DNA of 64,000 nucleotides from CAYRFE01 sp964423645 [NCBI: uncultured bacterium] (GTDB lineage: Bacteria > Macinerneyibacteriota > Macinerneyibacteria > Macinerneyibacteriales). Below are positions 1 to 9,323 of the stretch, piece after piece (within the stretch, counting starts at the first letter, position 1; each line of letters starts with the position of its first letter). The position numbers were made by a program, and so were the translations under genes. The DNA lies in NCBI GenBank assembly GCA_964423645.1, contig CAYRFE010000004.1:1-64000 (forward strand), given 5' to 3'. The notes under the pieces are model-generated. The model saw nothing but the letters and a program-made list of their open reading frames with translations, did not search any database and was not told the DNA's origin.

Positions 1-96
1 CATAAAAAGGTGTGAGGGCATCTATCTTTTACTAAGGTCTGGTGATGTTTTTTGCGCCAAAACAGTGCAACTCAACATACCCTTGATTATGGAATG

Positions 97-336
97 CTAA
101 GTAATTATATAACAATATAAGATACAAATGCTAGGTAAATATACAGGTCCTACGAGATTATTCATCTTAATACTAGAGAAATCATAAACTCCATTATTTG
201 AGCCTACTACAGCATAATCAACGACATTATCTTCACTTGATGAATTGGCAAAAGATACTTTTTGATTTGATTCTTTATCAATATAAAACAGTAAGTTTCC
301 GTTTACGTCATAAACACCAGTTAAGTTACGTGCCAT
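97..336 (-). CDS. Small hypothetical protein, 79 aa
   Basis: I do not recognise this protein. It follows the LRR lipoprotein gene by 11 bp on the same strand and has a clear AAGGAG ribosome site before its ATG, so the two are probably co-transcribed. The first 60 residues are Asn/Ser/Val-rich and polar. The last 12 or so (ending ILYCYIIT) are hydrophobic and look unlike the rest, so the original C-terminus may have been lost by frameshift. It has no signal peptide and is AT-rich like its neighbour. Confidence 0.5.
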   Translation of the reverse strand: MARNLTGVYDVNGNLLFYIDKESNQKVSFANSSSEDNVVDYAVVGSNNGVYDFSSIKMNNLVGPVYLPSICILYCYIIT

Positions 337-347
337 ATTTTATCTCC

Positions 348-1787
348 TTAGTAATTTCTGATCCAAACTCCTTTGTCAACCAGCTCATTTGTCTTTGATC
401 TTGAAATACTATTACCGGTAACATCAATTAATACTGATCTGGGATACATTGTTTCATCAGTACTAATATCGCCAATATTATTATCATTTAAAAACAAACT
501 TTCTAAATTTGGCGCAGTAAAACATTTATAGGGCAACAAAGTCATTTTATTTTTTTGAAGTTGAATACTTGTTAAACCTGTCATGTTACTTAAATCACAA
601 GTTATTTCAGAAATAGCATTAAAATTTAATAACAAAGCGCTTAATTTGTGCATTACTGTAAGCCCTTGTGGAAAATGTGTAAATTTATTACAAGATAAAT
701 CTAAAATTACTGTAATCATTTCTTTATTTGTAAACATTGGTAAATTTGACAGTTCGTTATTACTTAAATTTAATTCACTTGTAACATTAAAAACTTCGCA
801 ACGCTCCGGCAGAGAAATAATTTTATTTTTTGATAAATTAACTTCCCGTATCTTTCTACTTGCATTTATGATACTTGGAAGGGTTGATATTTCATTATTG
901 GAATAATCAATATATTCAATCCGTGGTAATTCAAAGATTTCGGAAGGTATTTCGGTAAGGTTGTTTCCTGATATAGTAAAATTTCTCAATTTTGGTAAAA
1001 CATACAGTCCTTCTGGAGTTTTTTTAAAGTTATTATTTGATAAATCAATTATTTCATATGCTTTGTTTACAAAGTTGATATCAATAGAAGATAATAGATT
1101 ATTTGACAAATCTAACCAATATAATTTGTCCATATTATCAAGCTTTGATGAACACAAGGATATTTGATTATAATTTAAAAATAAGACTCGCAGGTTTGTA
1201 AAATTATTAAACCATTCCGGAATGGTTTGAAGCTTATTCTTATTAATATATAATGACTCTAAATACATTAATTCATTCATCCATTCAGGAATTGTATTTA
1301 TTTCATTATACCCTAAATATAGTTCTTTTAATAATTTTAACTTAATTAGTCCATTAGGAATTGTTTTTATTTGATTTTTACTTAAATTTAAGCTTTCTAA
1401 TTTGGAGCAATATAATAATTCATCTGGAATTTCTCTTAACTTATTACTTTCAAATGTAAATTTTTTAATATTTATACATTTATAAACAAATCCGGGGATA
1501 TTTTCTAAATTACAATTTGATATTGCTACATCCACTATTTTTTCATAATTAACTATTTTATCAGGAATCTCCACGCCATCAATGTCCCTTATTGTTATTG
1601 ATTCAAGTTGTATGTATTCTTCAAGATAATCCAATTCATCTGAATTTCCTAAGTCTTTCGATATAATTAAAGCTTTTTCAGACCCACGGTCTAGGTTTCT
1701 TTTGAAAGTGTTCTTTTTGCCTTTTGTTGGTGAAATATCACACGAAAATAAAGTAATCAATATAAGTACAATATAAATATTTTTCAC
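348..1787 (-). CDS. Leucine-rich-repeat lipoprotein
   Basis: This 479-residue protein begins with a lipoprotein signal peptide (lipobox LFSC, Cys about 16). It then carries about fifteen 23-residue leucine-rich repeats of the bacterial type (for example LNLSKNQIKTIP, LDLSNNLLSSI) from about residue 60 to 460. Such LRR proteins act as surface-exposed protein-binding scaffolds, and the ligand cannot be told. The start is GTG, chosen because GAGG lies 5-8 bases upstream and the signal peptide begins there. The gene is markedly more AT-rich than the DNA after about 2.1 kb, which suggests acquisition by transfer. The small 79-aa gene follows in the same operon. Confidence 0.85.
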   Translation of the reverse strand: MKNIYIVLILITLFSCDISPTKGKKNTFKRNLDRGSEKALIISKDLGNSDELDYLEEYIQLESITIRDIDGVEIPDKIVNYEKIVDVAISNCNLENIPGFVYKCINIKKFTFESNKLREIPDELLYCSKLESLNLSKNQIKTIPNGLIKLKLLKELYLGYNEINTIPEWMNELMYLESLYINKNKLQTIPEWFNNFTNLRVLFLNYNQISLCSSKLDNMDKLYWLDLSNNLLSSIDINFVNKAYEIIDLSNNNFKKTPEGLYVLPKLRNFTISGNNLTEIPSEIFELPRIEYIDYSNNEISTLPSIINASRKIREVNLSKNKIISLPERCEVFNVTSELNLSNNELSNLPMFTNKEMITVILDLSCNKFTHFPQGLTVMHKLSALLLNFNAISEITCDLSNMTGLTSIQLQKNKMTLLPYKCFTAPNLESLFLNDNNIGDISTDETMYPRSVLIDVTGNSISRSKTNELVDKGVWIRNY

Positions 1788-1803
1788 AATTTACCTCACT
1801 AAA

Positions 1804-1902
1804 TTATTGAATATTAATCCCAATCCCCAACACCACCGTATTCTCCCACCTGCTGAACTGATACCCGATCGCGTAATCATCATACGCAAAATACCAATGC
1901 AT
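1804..1902 (-). pseudogene. Remnant of an outer-membrane beta-barrel protein C-terminus
   Basis: The minus strand encodes a short stretch ending in a stop, with segments YAIGYQFSRWENTVV and LGIGINIQ. The alternating aromatic and small residues near the end are typical of the last strands of outer-membrane barrels. No full gene precedes it. About 200 bp upstream, immediately after the alcohol dehydrogenase stop, is an orphan AGGAGGAG ribosome site (2113-2120) followed by ATA instead of ATG. Together these suggest a barrel gene that once followed the dehydrogenase and lost its start and middle. The rest of 1903-2118 shows nothing else. Confidence 0.35.
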
Positions 1903-2118
1903 AATAATAACCCATAATTCCAATTATGCAATTTGATTTATAATGAAATAATGCAACGTCTCATATGACACCTTATCTTGTATAATACCCTTTTTCAACA
2001 TTCTTTGGCATACGACTTCGTCCGCATTATGTTATGTTACGGCAAACCCCAAACTCATTCAGGAATGCCTTACAGAACATTTTCACTTTTTTAAAAGTTC
2101 CCTGTATGAATTCTCCTC

Positions 2119-3264
2119 CTAAAAACATTTCTGAAGCAATGTTTCAACATCACTACGTTCAAACTTCTGGATCACCCCGGGTTGATACCCGTCGACACAC
2201 ACATTGTCGGCGATATGCGGGATATCGGCTTGAGAGATATGCAATTCACGCAATGTGATCGGTGCTCCCCATGATGAGAGTTTTTCTTTCAATCGAGTGA
2301 TCCCCTCTTCCACCGAAGCACCTCCCCATACCTTACACGCCCATCGTGCAAATATTTCAGGCTTTTTTGTATGTACCATCGCGATCCACGCCGGATACAG
2401 CACGCTCAATCCTGCGCCGTGTGCAATTTCTGAATGTAACGCACTGATACCGTGTTCGATGGCATGCACTGCCCAATCCCCGCCCCGAAGCGCTACGCCG
2501 GTGATCCCGTTGAGTGCGACCGTTGCGGCCCATGCAAGATTCGCTCGGGCAGGATAATTGTCGGAAGCCGCGACCAAAATATCGGTAGCTTCGATAATTG
2601 AACGTTGAACGGCTTCATTGACAGCAAGTGTAATCTCATCGCCATTACCAAGAAAATAATATTCCAAGCAATGTGATAGCGCATCTACCGCACCGTATAC
2701 CGTCTGCATTTTGGGTAACGATTGCTGTACGGACGGATCAATAAACGATACCGCAGGATACAACACCTCACCGCCGGTACTCCACTTTTTCGATTCTTCC
2801 TCATTAGTAATGACCGCATAGGGATTCATTTCAGATCCCGTCGCTGAAATAGTCAGGACACAAAACAACGGTAATGCTTTTTTAATTTTTACCTTTTCTT
2901 CAAAGATATCCCATACATCATCAACGTATACACCGGCAGCGGTTGCCTTTGCACTGTCAATGACACTTCCTCCGCCGACGGCCAGAATTGCATCTGCATG
3001 AAATGAACGAGCATGCGCGATCGCATCACGCACCGTTGACACGACAGGATTTGCACGTACACCCCAAACCTCATGCCATTTGATTTGCGCACTTTTCAGA
3101 GATGACGCGACTGCATCATAGACACCGTTTTCTTTTATCGAACCGCTTCCTGCGATAAGCACGATACGTTTATATCCTTGGCGAGCTATTTCCTTACCGA
3201 CCAGTTCGTTTACTCCCTTACCGAACACAATTTTTGTGGGATTACAATACGTAAAATTTCTCAT
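2119..3264 (-). CDS. Iron-containing alcohol dehydrogenase, YqhD/BdhA type
   Basis: This 381-residue enzyme is a group III (Fe/Zn) NAD(P)H-dependent alcohol/aldehyde reductase. The nucleotide-binding GGGS motif is at residues 97-100 (AVGGGSVIDSAKA). The metal ligands expected from E. coli YqhD are visible as D194, H198, H267 and H282, in the block DWAVHAIEHGISALHSEIAH. Full length matches the family (about 385). It starts 7 bp after the WG-repeat gene stop with an AAGGG ribosome site, so the two genes are probably one operon. The substrate is not determinable; butanol dehydrogenase or a general aldehyde reductase is likely. Confidence 0.9.
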   Translation of the reverse strand: MRNFTYCNPTKIVFGKGVNELVGKEIARQGYKRIVLIAGSGSIKENGVYDAVASSLKSAQIKWHEVWGVRANPVVSTVRDAIAHARSFHADAILAVGGGSVIDSAKATAAGVYVDDVWDIFEEKVKIKKALPLFCVLTISATGSEMNPYAVITNEEESKKWSTGGEVLYPAVSFIDPSVQQSLPKMQTVYGAVDALSHCLEYYFLGNGDEITLAVNEAVQRSIIEATDILVAASDNYPARANLAWAATVALNGITGVALRGGDWAVHAIEHGISALHSEIAHGAGLSVLYPAWIAMVHTKKPEIFARWACKVWGGASVEEGITRLKEKLSSWGAPITLRELHISQADIPHIADNVCVDGYQPGVIQKFERSDVETLLQKCF

Positions 3265-3271
3265 ACAGCCC

Positions 3272-4252
3272 TTACTTCGGTAGTATTTCTTTACCGTTTT
3301 TCGTTATATAAAAAAATCTGCCGTCTTTCATGACCGGTGCAATGCCTTTAAAAAAGGCTCCGGCCTCTTCAAATTCAGCAGGAATTTTAACGGTTCCTTC
3401 AACATCGACAAACCCCCACGCACCGCCTTGTTCTACGGCGACAAGCCCTTCATGAAAATCTCCGATCGTAGACGGATACGAAGATGAAACATACGTAAGA
3501 GGGATAATGAATTCACCGGTGGGAAGAATAAATCCCCAAAGTAATTGATTTTGCACCGCCGCTTTTCCTTCGGAAAAGTCATTCACATAATCATATGATG
3601 CAGGCACCACCATTGTTCCGGTATTTGAAATATACCCCCATTTGCCATTTATCATGACCGCGGCATACCCTTCGGAAAAATTTCGTGCATTATGATATTG
3701 CGCACTGATCACCACATTCCCTTTCGGCGAAACATACCCCCACTTATCTCCGGAAACTACGGCGGCAAATCCCTCAGAAAAATCCTTACATGTCACAAAT
3801 GTCGGTTTTATCGCGACATTTCCAATTTCGTCGATAAAGCCCCATTTATTGCCAAGACGGACAGCGGCTCTTCCGTTATGAAAATCACGCCCTTCTCGAA
3901 ATTGCGGTCGTATAATCATATTTCCCGAGTCACTCACATATCCCCATAGATCATTAATTTTTACCGGAACAAGTCGCTCGTGAAAGGTGCCGACATCTTC
4001 AAATCGCATTTCGGTAATATACTCACCGGCAGGTGTGATAAAACTCCATCCGCTTTCAGTGAGTACCGCCGCACGATCCTCACTAAAATCATATGCCATC
4101 TTCCACTGCGGTTGGATCGCTATTGTTCCGTCGGAATACATATACCCCCATTGATCATTGTGTGAAAAACGAAATAACGTCGTTTCCTTTACTTTTTTTG
4201 CGCATGCGGAAATGGTTAAAAACACTATAAGTCCATAAAATATAATTTTCAT
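3272..4252 (-). CDS. WG-repeat lipoprotein
   Basis: The 326-residue product has a lipoprotein signal (lipobox ISAC, about Cys17). About nine WG repeats follow, with W-G-[YF]-[IV] cores such as DQWGYMYSDG, NKWGFIDEIG and GKWGYISNTG, each followed by an F-x-[ED]-[GR] segment. WG repeats form a solenoid of unknown function and are common in cell-envelope proteins of Bacteroidota and other diderms. The protein consists of repeats almost from the lipid anchor to the C-terminus. AGGAGG precedes the ATG. The alcohol dehydrogenase gene follows in the same operon, but no functional link is evident. Confidence 0.85.
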   Translation of the reverse strand: MKIIFYGLIVFLTISACAKKVKETTLFRFSHNDQWGYMYSDGTIAIQPQWKMAYDFSEDRAAVLTESGWSFITPAGEYITEMRFEDVGTFHERLVPVKINDLWGYVSDSGNMIIRPQFREGRDFHNGRAAVRLGNKWGFIDEIGNVAIKPTFVTCKDFSEGFAAVVSGDKWGYVSPKGNVVISAQYHNARNFSEGYAAVMINGKWGYISNTGTMVVPASYDYVNDFSEGKAAVQNQLLWGFILPTGEFIIPLTYVSSSYPSTIGDFHEGLVAVEQGGAWGFVDVEGTVKIPAEFEEAGAFFKGIAPVMKDGRFFYITKNGKEILPK

Positions 4253-4395
4253 GCTAACCTCCTCTTTTCATATATAATAGCAAATTATTTGGTATCTGCC
4301 ATACAATATTTTTTTAAATGGTCATTGAAGACGATACCACCGTGTAACACACAATATCACTGACTGAAGGTTCAAAACACTTCATCGTTTTTCGT

Positions 4396-5376
4396 CTATT
4401 CGAATCGTTTACGCCACCATAGGTGAATTTTTTCTGTGATCGTATAATGTTGCGTCGATAAAAATTGATTAATAATCGCTGCCATTTCGCGACACCGTAA
4501 ATACCCGTATACCGAATGATGATCCGGCTTCCCGTTAGAAATGCAATTATTCGCCGTTACAAGATCTTCAACCGCGATACCATGCATATTTTCAGAATAA
4601 TTATCCGCCAAACTGCTGTCAAAAGCAACCACATCTTTTGTGTCAGCAATATTGACCCATCTTTCGGTAATCGGATTCGGTACGGCAATTCGATCCAGCT
4701 CCGAAAATTTCATCATGTGTTCTTCGGCGAATCTTTTTCTCACAAAAGGCAGACCCAAGGGAGACCCGATGGTAACAAATACCGCAACCTCAACAGGAGA
4801 GACGGAAAGCACATCAAAACTTATGATCGATCCCATTGAATGTGCAATAAGCATGATTTTGCTGTCAGAATATTTACACAGCGTTTTCTTGAGCACGCCC
4901 CGTAAAAGCTCTTGTATACCGAGTCGAGAGTGGAACACATGTTCATTATCGTAATATAATACAAGATCCGGAAATGTATGCTCAAGCACTTTATCGGCTA
5001 TTTTCTCAGCTTCGTCGGCGGTCCTTGTACTCATAAAGACTTTATTCAGTGTCTTTTTGAATAATGGTCGTAAAAAAAAAGATCTTTTCTTCTTGTCTTG
5101 TACGAGCACGCCATCCTCAGCAGGCGCATATGGTTCTTCCAAAAACAAAGGATGACCCTCTCGTTTTTCACGGGGACTTAACGGCTTCGAATAGAGATGA
5201 TTCGCCCAATATACTAATTCAAAGCGAAAATCACGTTCAGGAAAACCCGAATCGCGCAACCCTTCTTGAATAGACGCGATCCACCATCTGCGTAACAATC
5301 GCCGTGGCGGTTTATTTTTAAGCCCGTGAATACCGATAATTACATGTGACGGTCGAGTAAAGTTAAATATCTTCAT
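4396..5376 (-). CDS. Alpha/beta hydrolase, lipase-like
   Basis: This cytoplasmic protein of 326 residues looks like an alpha/beta hydrolase. It has an N-terminal beta-strand with IGIHG (oxyanion region, about residue 15) and a nucleophile elbow AHSMGS. Candidate acid residues lie in WVNIADTKDVVAFD and a candidate catalytic His in PDHHSVYGY. A longer reading frame begins at 5514, but that ATG lies inside a transcription terminator stem and the extra residues look non-coding, so I chose ATG 5376 (MKIFNF). No strong ribosome site is visible there. The substrate is unknown. Confidence 0.65.
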   Translation of the reverse strand: MKIFNFTRPSHVIIGIHGLKNKPPRRLLRRWWIASIQEGLRDSGFPERDFRFELVYWANHLYSKPLSPREKREGHPLFLEEPYAPAEDGVLVQDKKKRSFFLRPLFKKTLNKVFMSTRTADEAEKIADKVLEHTFPDLVLYYDNEHVFHSRLGIQELLRGVLKKTLCKYSDSKIMLIAHSMGSIISFDVLSVSPVEVAVFVTIGSPLGLPFVRKRFAEEHMMKFSELDRIAVPNPITERWVNIADTKDVVAFDSSLADNYSENMHGIAVEDLVTANNCISNGKPDHHSVYGYLRCREMAAIINQFLSTQHYTITEKIHLWWRKRFE

Positions 5377-5500
5377 GCAAAATATTAGCAAAATAATAGC
5401 AGGTATACAAGAGCAAAGATATGCATCATCAAGCCGAATGAATAATAAATGAGCGCTTTTTGAAAAGATACAACTGCGACTATTTCTCCCCGAATGTGAT

Positions 5501-5528
5501 AAAAAACGGCGCATCGAACGATGCGCCG
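5501..5528 (-). terminator. Rho-independent terminator after the TraB/GumN gene
   Basis: A perfect 10-bp stem (CGGCGCATCG / CGATGCGCCG, AA loop) at 5507-5528 is followed on the minus strand by a run of six T. It sits about 40 bp after the stop of the TraB/GumN gene. Confidence 0.9.
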
Positions 5529-5570
5529 TAACATAGGAGTAACCACGTGGGTATCTATCCCAGCATGCGT

Positions 5571-6476
5571 TTACTGTTGCACAGGTTTATAACCTTTCTT
5601 TTTCAAATTTTCAATAATACTATGAGAACCTGCAAGATGCCCCGCACCAACTACCACAAAGTACGTTTTATCGGTTGCGAGATATCCGATAATTTTCTCT
5701 GCCATATCAGTGTCTCTTTTCCCGAACAAAACAGACTCCAAACTGTTCTCGGTCGAGCTCTTTTCAATAATTTCTCCCATTTTTTTAGGATCGGCGGCTT
5801 TCCATGCGGCGACAAGTTTTGTTAATACCTCTATGGATTCTTCAGGTTTTTGTGCCATTGTCTGTTCAAGATACTTAATTTGGTCGTTAAGCGGTATTGA
5901 ATCAAATAAACTCAATTGAAGTGCGACTGATTCAAGTTCGAGCACTTCCTTTGGTGTTTCATGCGCTTTGTTAAGAAAATACATGTCAATTCCAAGTTGT
6001 GCATCAAGATTCATGCCACTCGTTTTCATTGCCCCAAGCGTTAAAACAACAAGCCAGGGCTTAAAACTGTTAAATGCCGCAGCACTGAGTCCGAGTGATT
6101 GAAGTTCGGTGTCAAGTTGAGTGTAAACCTTTTCCGAAAGAACCTTTTGTAACGAATTTCCATCCGTAAACATACCATATTTCATGGTAAGTGCCCGTAA
6201 CTCTGTCATTTTATCGGTGGATATGTCAGCTTCGACAACGAGATAATCGGATTCGTCATACGCTTTTTCGATTGTCGCATGAAGGGGATACATATCCTTT
6301 TGTCCAAGATGAATGGACCCCAACATATACACCGTAGCGGTCTCAGACGTAAGTTTCCACATGAATGTCTCGGGGTTTCTCTGCGTCTCTTTCTTCTTAT
6401 CGACACTCGCACAACTCATTAAGAATACGATCGTGAAAAGAACACTCAACAGTTTCAGTGTTTTCTGATAAAACAT
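5571..6476 (-). CDS. TraB/GumN family lipoprotein
   Basis: The 301-residue product begins with a lipoprotein signal peptide (lipobox LMSC, about Cys22). It carries the family's two GxxH-type motifs, LGSIHLG near residue 53 and GAGHLAG near 280. The middle has the usual VVEAD and DMYF segments. TraB/PrgY/GumN proteins are a Tiki-like fold with proposed metalloprotease activity; in bacteria they are envelope proteins of uncertain role. An AGGAGG site precedes the ATG, and a strong terminator follows the stop. It stands apart from the rdgB gene by about 90 bp. Confidence 0.85.
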   Translation of the reverse strand: MFYQKTLKLLSVLFTIVFLMSCASVDKKKETQRNPETFMWKLTSETATVYMLGSIHLGQKDMYPLHATIEKAYDESDYLVVEADISTDKMTELRALTMKYGMFTDGNSLQKVLSEKVYTQLDTELQSLGLSAAAFNSFKPWLVVLTLGAMKTSGMNLDAQLGIDMYFLNKAHETPKEVLELESVALQLSLFDSIPLNDQIKYLEQTMAQKPEESIEVLTKLVAAWKAADPKKMGEIIEKSSTENSLESVLFGKRDTDMAEKIIGYLATDKTYFVVVGAGHLAGSHSIIENLKKKGYKPVQQ

Positions 6477-6566
6477 ATACTAACCTCCTTGGTAATTATA
6501 GCCACACGTAAAGCTCGCTTTACATAAGTATACGAGCAAAATAAATTTTGTCAAGTGCACTTTACA

Positions 6567-7190
6567 TTATTTTTGAAATATTTGTTCAGAATTCCTTTTA
6601 ACTGTTTCAGCCAATTCACGAAGAGCTTTTCCGCGGTGACTCACTGCATGTTTTTCTTCCGAGGTCATCTCAGCCATGGTCTTTGTTGAACCGGTCACGG
6701 AAAATAACGGATCATACCCGAAACCGTTTGACCCCCGCAATTCCTCAATAATACGTCCCTCGCAGATCCCTTCGGCGCGCCAACACGTACCGTCAGGTCT
6801 GCATAACACCACAACCGTACGGAAACGAGCCGTTCTTTTCTCAGGCAAAATATTGAATAATTCTCTCAGTAATTTTTGATTATTCGCTGCATAGTCTTTT
6901 TCTATTCCCGAATATCGTGCAGAGAAAACACCAGGGGCTCCGTTCAAAGCATCCACTTCAAGCCCTGAATCATCGGCTACAGAGATCATGCCTGTGAAAA
7001 CAGCGATCTCACGTGCCTTCTTCTCAGCATTGCCTTCAAAAGTATCTTGATCTTCCACAACATCCGGCAGGTCATTGCGCACTATCACTTCAATACCGTA
7101 TGACGATAATATCTCACGCATTTCCGTAACTTTGTGAGGATTGTTTGAGGCGATGACGATGTTATTTTTTCCCAAGACCAAACACCACAT
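6567..7190 (-). CDS. rdgB: Non-canonical purine NTP pyrophosphatase (RdgB/HAM1)
   Basis: This enzyme hydrolyses dITP/XTP to the monophosphates and keeps oxidised purines out of nucleic acids. Visible family motifs are the N-terminal [33 protein letters not shown] in the middle, and the C-terminal GFGYDPLF and SHRGKAL. The reading frame overlaps the end of the RNase PH gene by 29 bp, the common rph-rdgB arrangement. The ATG at 7190 gives a short extra N-terminus (MWCLVLGK). The true start could be one of the TTG codons just downstream, because family members usually start right before the K/N-I-V-I-A strand. Confidence 0.93.
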   Translation of the reverse strand: MWCLVLGKNNIVIASNNPHKVTEMREILSSYGIEVIVRNDLPDVVEDQDTFEGNAEKKAREIAVFTGMISVADDSGLEVDALNGAPGVFSARYSGIEKDYAANNQKLLRELFNILPEKRTARFRTVVVLCRPDGTCWRAEGICEGRIIEELRGSNGFGYDPLFSVTGSTKTMAEMTSEEKHAVSHRGKALRELAETVKRNSEQIFQK

Positions 7191-7890
7191 TTCTTTGAAT
7201 TTTTATTAACTCACCGATACCTTTTTCCGCCAAATCGATCATCTCATTTAATTGATCACGTGTAAAGGCATGTTTTTCTGCAGTTCCCTGTATTTCCACA
7301 AGATCACCGCTGCCGGTCATGACAATATTCATATCGACTTCTGCAGACGAGTCCTCTTCATAACACAAATCTAATTGTAACTCACCGTTGACGATGCCAA
7401 CACTTACCGCCGCGACAAAATCACATACCGGTAACGATTTTAACGTACCTTTATCAACTAATTTCTGTAGTCCGAGATACAACGCCACGGTTGCCGCAGT
7501 GATGGATGCTACTCGCGTGCCCCCGTCTGCTTGAATTACATCACAGTCGATCACAATGGTTCGTTCACCGAGTTCTTTCATATTCACAATACTGCGAATA
7601 CTCCTTCCGATAAGACGTTGGATTTCCATCGTACGCCCACCCGGTGATCCTTTTGTTACTTCACGTGTCATTCGGTCATGGGTTGAACGAGGGAGCATAC
7701 CGTATTCTGCCGTTACCCACCCCTCTCCCTTGCCTTTGAGAAAGGGCGGTACTTTTTCATCAACAGACACGGTACAAATGACTTTTGTATCACCCCATTC
7801 GATCAATGCAGAACCTTCTGCATGTTTATTGAAATGGGGAATGATCGTCACAGGTCGCAATTGATTGTTTTTTCTTCCGCTAATTCGCAT
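7162..7890 (-). CDS. rph: Ribonuclease PH
   Basis: The phosphorolytic 3'-5' exoribonuclease trims tRNA 3' ends. The 242-residue protein matches the family from [14 protein letters not shown] through the signature [19 protein letters not shown] and the [11 protein letters not shown] block (phosphate/metal site). I chose ATG 7890, which has GAGGAG just upstream and begins exactly where homologues begin. A longer frame from 7941 would overlap the upstream acetyltransferase. The gene lies 17 bp after the GNAT gene and overlaps rdgB. Confidence 0.95.
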   Translation of the reverse strand: MRISGRKNNQLRPVTIIPHFNKHAEGSALIEWGDTKVICTVSVDEKVPPFLKGKGEGWVTAEYGMLPRSTHDRMTREVTKGSPGGRTMEIQRLIGRSIRSIVNMKELGERTIVIDCDVIQADGGTRVASITAATVALYLGLQKLVDKGTLKSLPVCDFVAAVSVGIVNGELQLDLCYEEDSSAEVDMNIVMTGSGDLVEIQGTAEKHAFTRDQLNEMIDLAEKGIGELIKIQRNVVFGLGKK

Positions 7891-7907
7891 AATCTCCTCT
7901 TTTATGG

Positions 7908-8477
7908 TTACGACAAATATGCAGGTCGTTTTTTCATCCATTCTTTTTTCAACAAATCCATATACACCGAATCAATAAAATGACCTGATCGTGCATCAAA
8001 GTAATGACCTCGCATCACACCTGAGCGCTTGAATCCGAGTTTTGCATACACGTGATGTGCACGACTATTATCAGGCATGGTCGTAAGTTCGATTTTATTC
8101 AAATTAAGATACATAAAAAGATAATCTATAAACAAAGCCAACGCTTCTGTACCGAATCCTTTTTCTCGCGCAGTGAAATCACAGATCTTGATACCGATCT
8201 CACAGCGTTGGTTATGCCTGTCATATCCTCCGTAACTTACTTCTCCAATAGGTGACATATCATGTCGTCTGCACAGCATCAATATTTTTGATGTGGGAAA
8301 CAGCGCTTCCTGGGCACTTTCTCGACGCACTATCTCACGAATTGACTCAATACCCTGGAGTGTGCCGTGAGGAAAGCCTGCATGAGCCATGATCTCACCA
8401 TCATTCCACCAGCGATGTAAAATTTCCTCATCACCCGACTCTAGCGGTCGTATACAAATATTTTTACCGATTATCAT
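7908..8477 (-). CDS. GNAT acetyltransferase, RimJ/RimL type
   Basis: The 189-residue protein is an acetyl-CoA-dependent N-acetyltransferase. It has the N-terminal [10 protein letters not shown].. strand of RimJ/L and SpeG-like enzymes, the [21 protein letters not shown] acetyl-CoA loop (motif A, degenerate Q/R-x-x-G-x-G/A) around residue 100, and a C-terminal [17 protein letters not shown] segment. The target (protein N-terminus, polyamine or antibiotic) is unknown. The gene is 10 bp from hslV and 17 bp before rph, so it is part of the same transcript. Confidence 0.85.
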   Translation of the reverse strand: MIIGKNICIRPLESGDEEILHRWWNDGEIMAHAGFPHGTLQGIESIREIVRRESAQEALFPTSKILMLCRRHDMSPIGEVSYGGYDRHNQRCEIGIKICDFTAREKGFGTEALALFIDYLFMYLNLNKIELTTMPDNSRAHHVYAKLGFKRSGVMRGHYFDARSGHFIDSVYMDLLKKEWMKKRPAYLS

Positions 8478-8487
8478 TCATCCTCCT

Positions 8488-9021
8488 TTACTCAATCGTC
8501 TCAACACTTATTGTTGTATTGGTATAAATACAAATTTCGGAAGCAATGGTCAATGATTTTCTCACAATTTCTTCTGCCGTTAAATCGGTTTCACGCACCA
8601 AAGCCATTGCAGCCGCTTGAGCATAAGTCCCGCCCGATCCGATAGCAATAATCCCGTCTTCGTCTTCAATGACCTCGCCGCTGCCCGATAATAAAAAGGA
8701 TTCTTTCGTATCCGCGACTATCATCATTGCTTCAAGCCTGCGTAATGCTTTATCGGAACGCCACTCTTTCGCTAATTCAACCGAAGCCCGCCGAAGATTA
8801 TTTTTATATGCATTCAATTTGTCCTCAAATCTTTCCATGAGAGCAAACGCATCCGCCACACCGCCTGCAAAACCCACAAGCACCTTCCCGTCAATGAGAC
8901 GAACTTTCTTGGCGGTACTTTTCACCTTAGTAGTCCCGAGTGTGACTTGCCCGTCACCTGCAATCGCGGTCTTTCCGTTTCTTCGTACCAAAAGAATCGT
9001 TGTGCCATGAAATGTTTCCAT
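8488..9021 (-). CDS. hslV: ATP-dependent protease subunit HslV
   Basis: HslV is the proteasome-like peptidase of the HslUV (ClpQY) complex. The 177-residue protein has the N-terminal METFHG propeptide followed by TTILLVRR, so Thr7 becomes the catalytic N-terminal Thr. The AGDGQVTLG segment and the [15 protein letters not shown]-terminal region are typical. Start ATG 9021 is preceded by AAGGAGG; an upstream in-frame codon at 9039 lies before that site and is unlikely. The ATPase partner hslU, usually immediately downstream, is absent here. The next gene is an acetyltransferase. Confidence 0.95.
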   Translation of the reverse strand: METFHGTTILLVRRNGKTAIAGDGQVTLGTTKVKSTAKKVRLIDGKVLVGFAGGVADAFALMERFEDKLNAYKNNLRRASVELAKEWRSDKALRRLEAMMIVADTKESFLLSGSGEVIEDEDGIIAIGSGGTYAQAAAMALVRETDLTAEEIVRKSLTIASEICIYTNTTISVETIE

Positions 9022-9043
9022 ACTTCCTCCTTGTATCAACGTA

Positions 9044-9072
9044 ATTGTAACCCGAAAATCGAATAATTTGAA
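9044..9072 (-). promoter_or_regulatory. Putative sigma-70 promoter for hslV
   Basis: On the minus strand, TTCAAA and TACAAT are separated by 17 bp. The -10 ends 22 bp before the hslV ATG, leaving room for the AAGGAGG site. Confidence 0.55.
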
Positions 9073-9229
9073 CCGCTTTTTTCACACAACACTTTTCATT
9101 CATCAGTCCGCTTCAAAAATGACTTTGAAATCATCAAAAAATCACCGGTTTTCTTCAACTTCACATCAGACATAGTGCTATCGCACGCGTTCCGCCCCTA
9201 TGTACAAGCGACCTTGGCTATCCTCAAAC

Positions 9230-9261
9230 GATCGTTACATACCGATTTTATTGTAACGATC
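9230..9261. repeat. Inverted repeat in the xer-hslV intergenic region
   Basis: GATCGTTAC at 9230-9238 and GTAACGATC at 9253-9261 form a perfect 9-bp stem with a 14-base loop. There is no T-run on either side, so it is not a standard terminator. The surrounding 284-bp gap (9040-9323) holds no credible reading frame. It may be an operator or part of a small RNA. Confidence 0.5.
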
Positions 9262-9323
9262 ACTTCCCCGATGCAACGTAGTTCATTATTTATCGAAAAA
9301 AAGGGGGATGCTTGTCATGTCTT

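Noticed and set aside
1-96. Start of a gene running off the left edge (ATG at 3 on the minus strand)
   Set aside because: There is no ribosome site before it, and only one codon is inside the window.
5377-5514. N-terminal extension of the alpha/beta hydrolase starting at 5514
   Set aside because: The ATG lies inside a strong terminator stem of the upstream gene, and the added residues are Cys/Ser-rich with no domain match.
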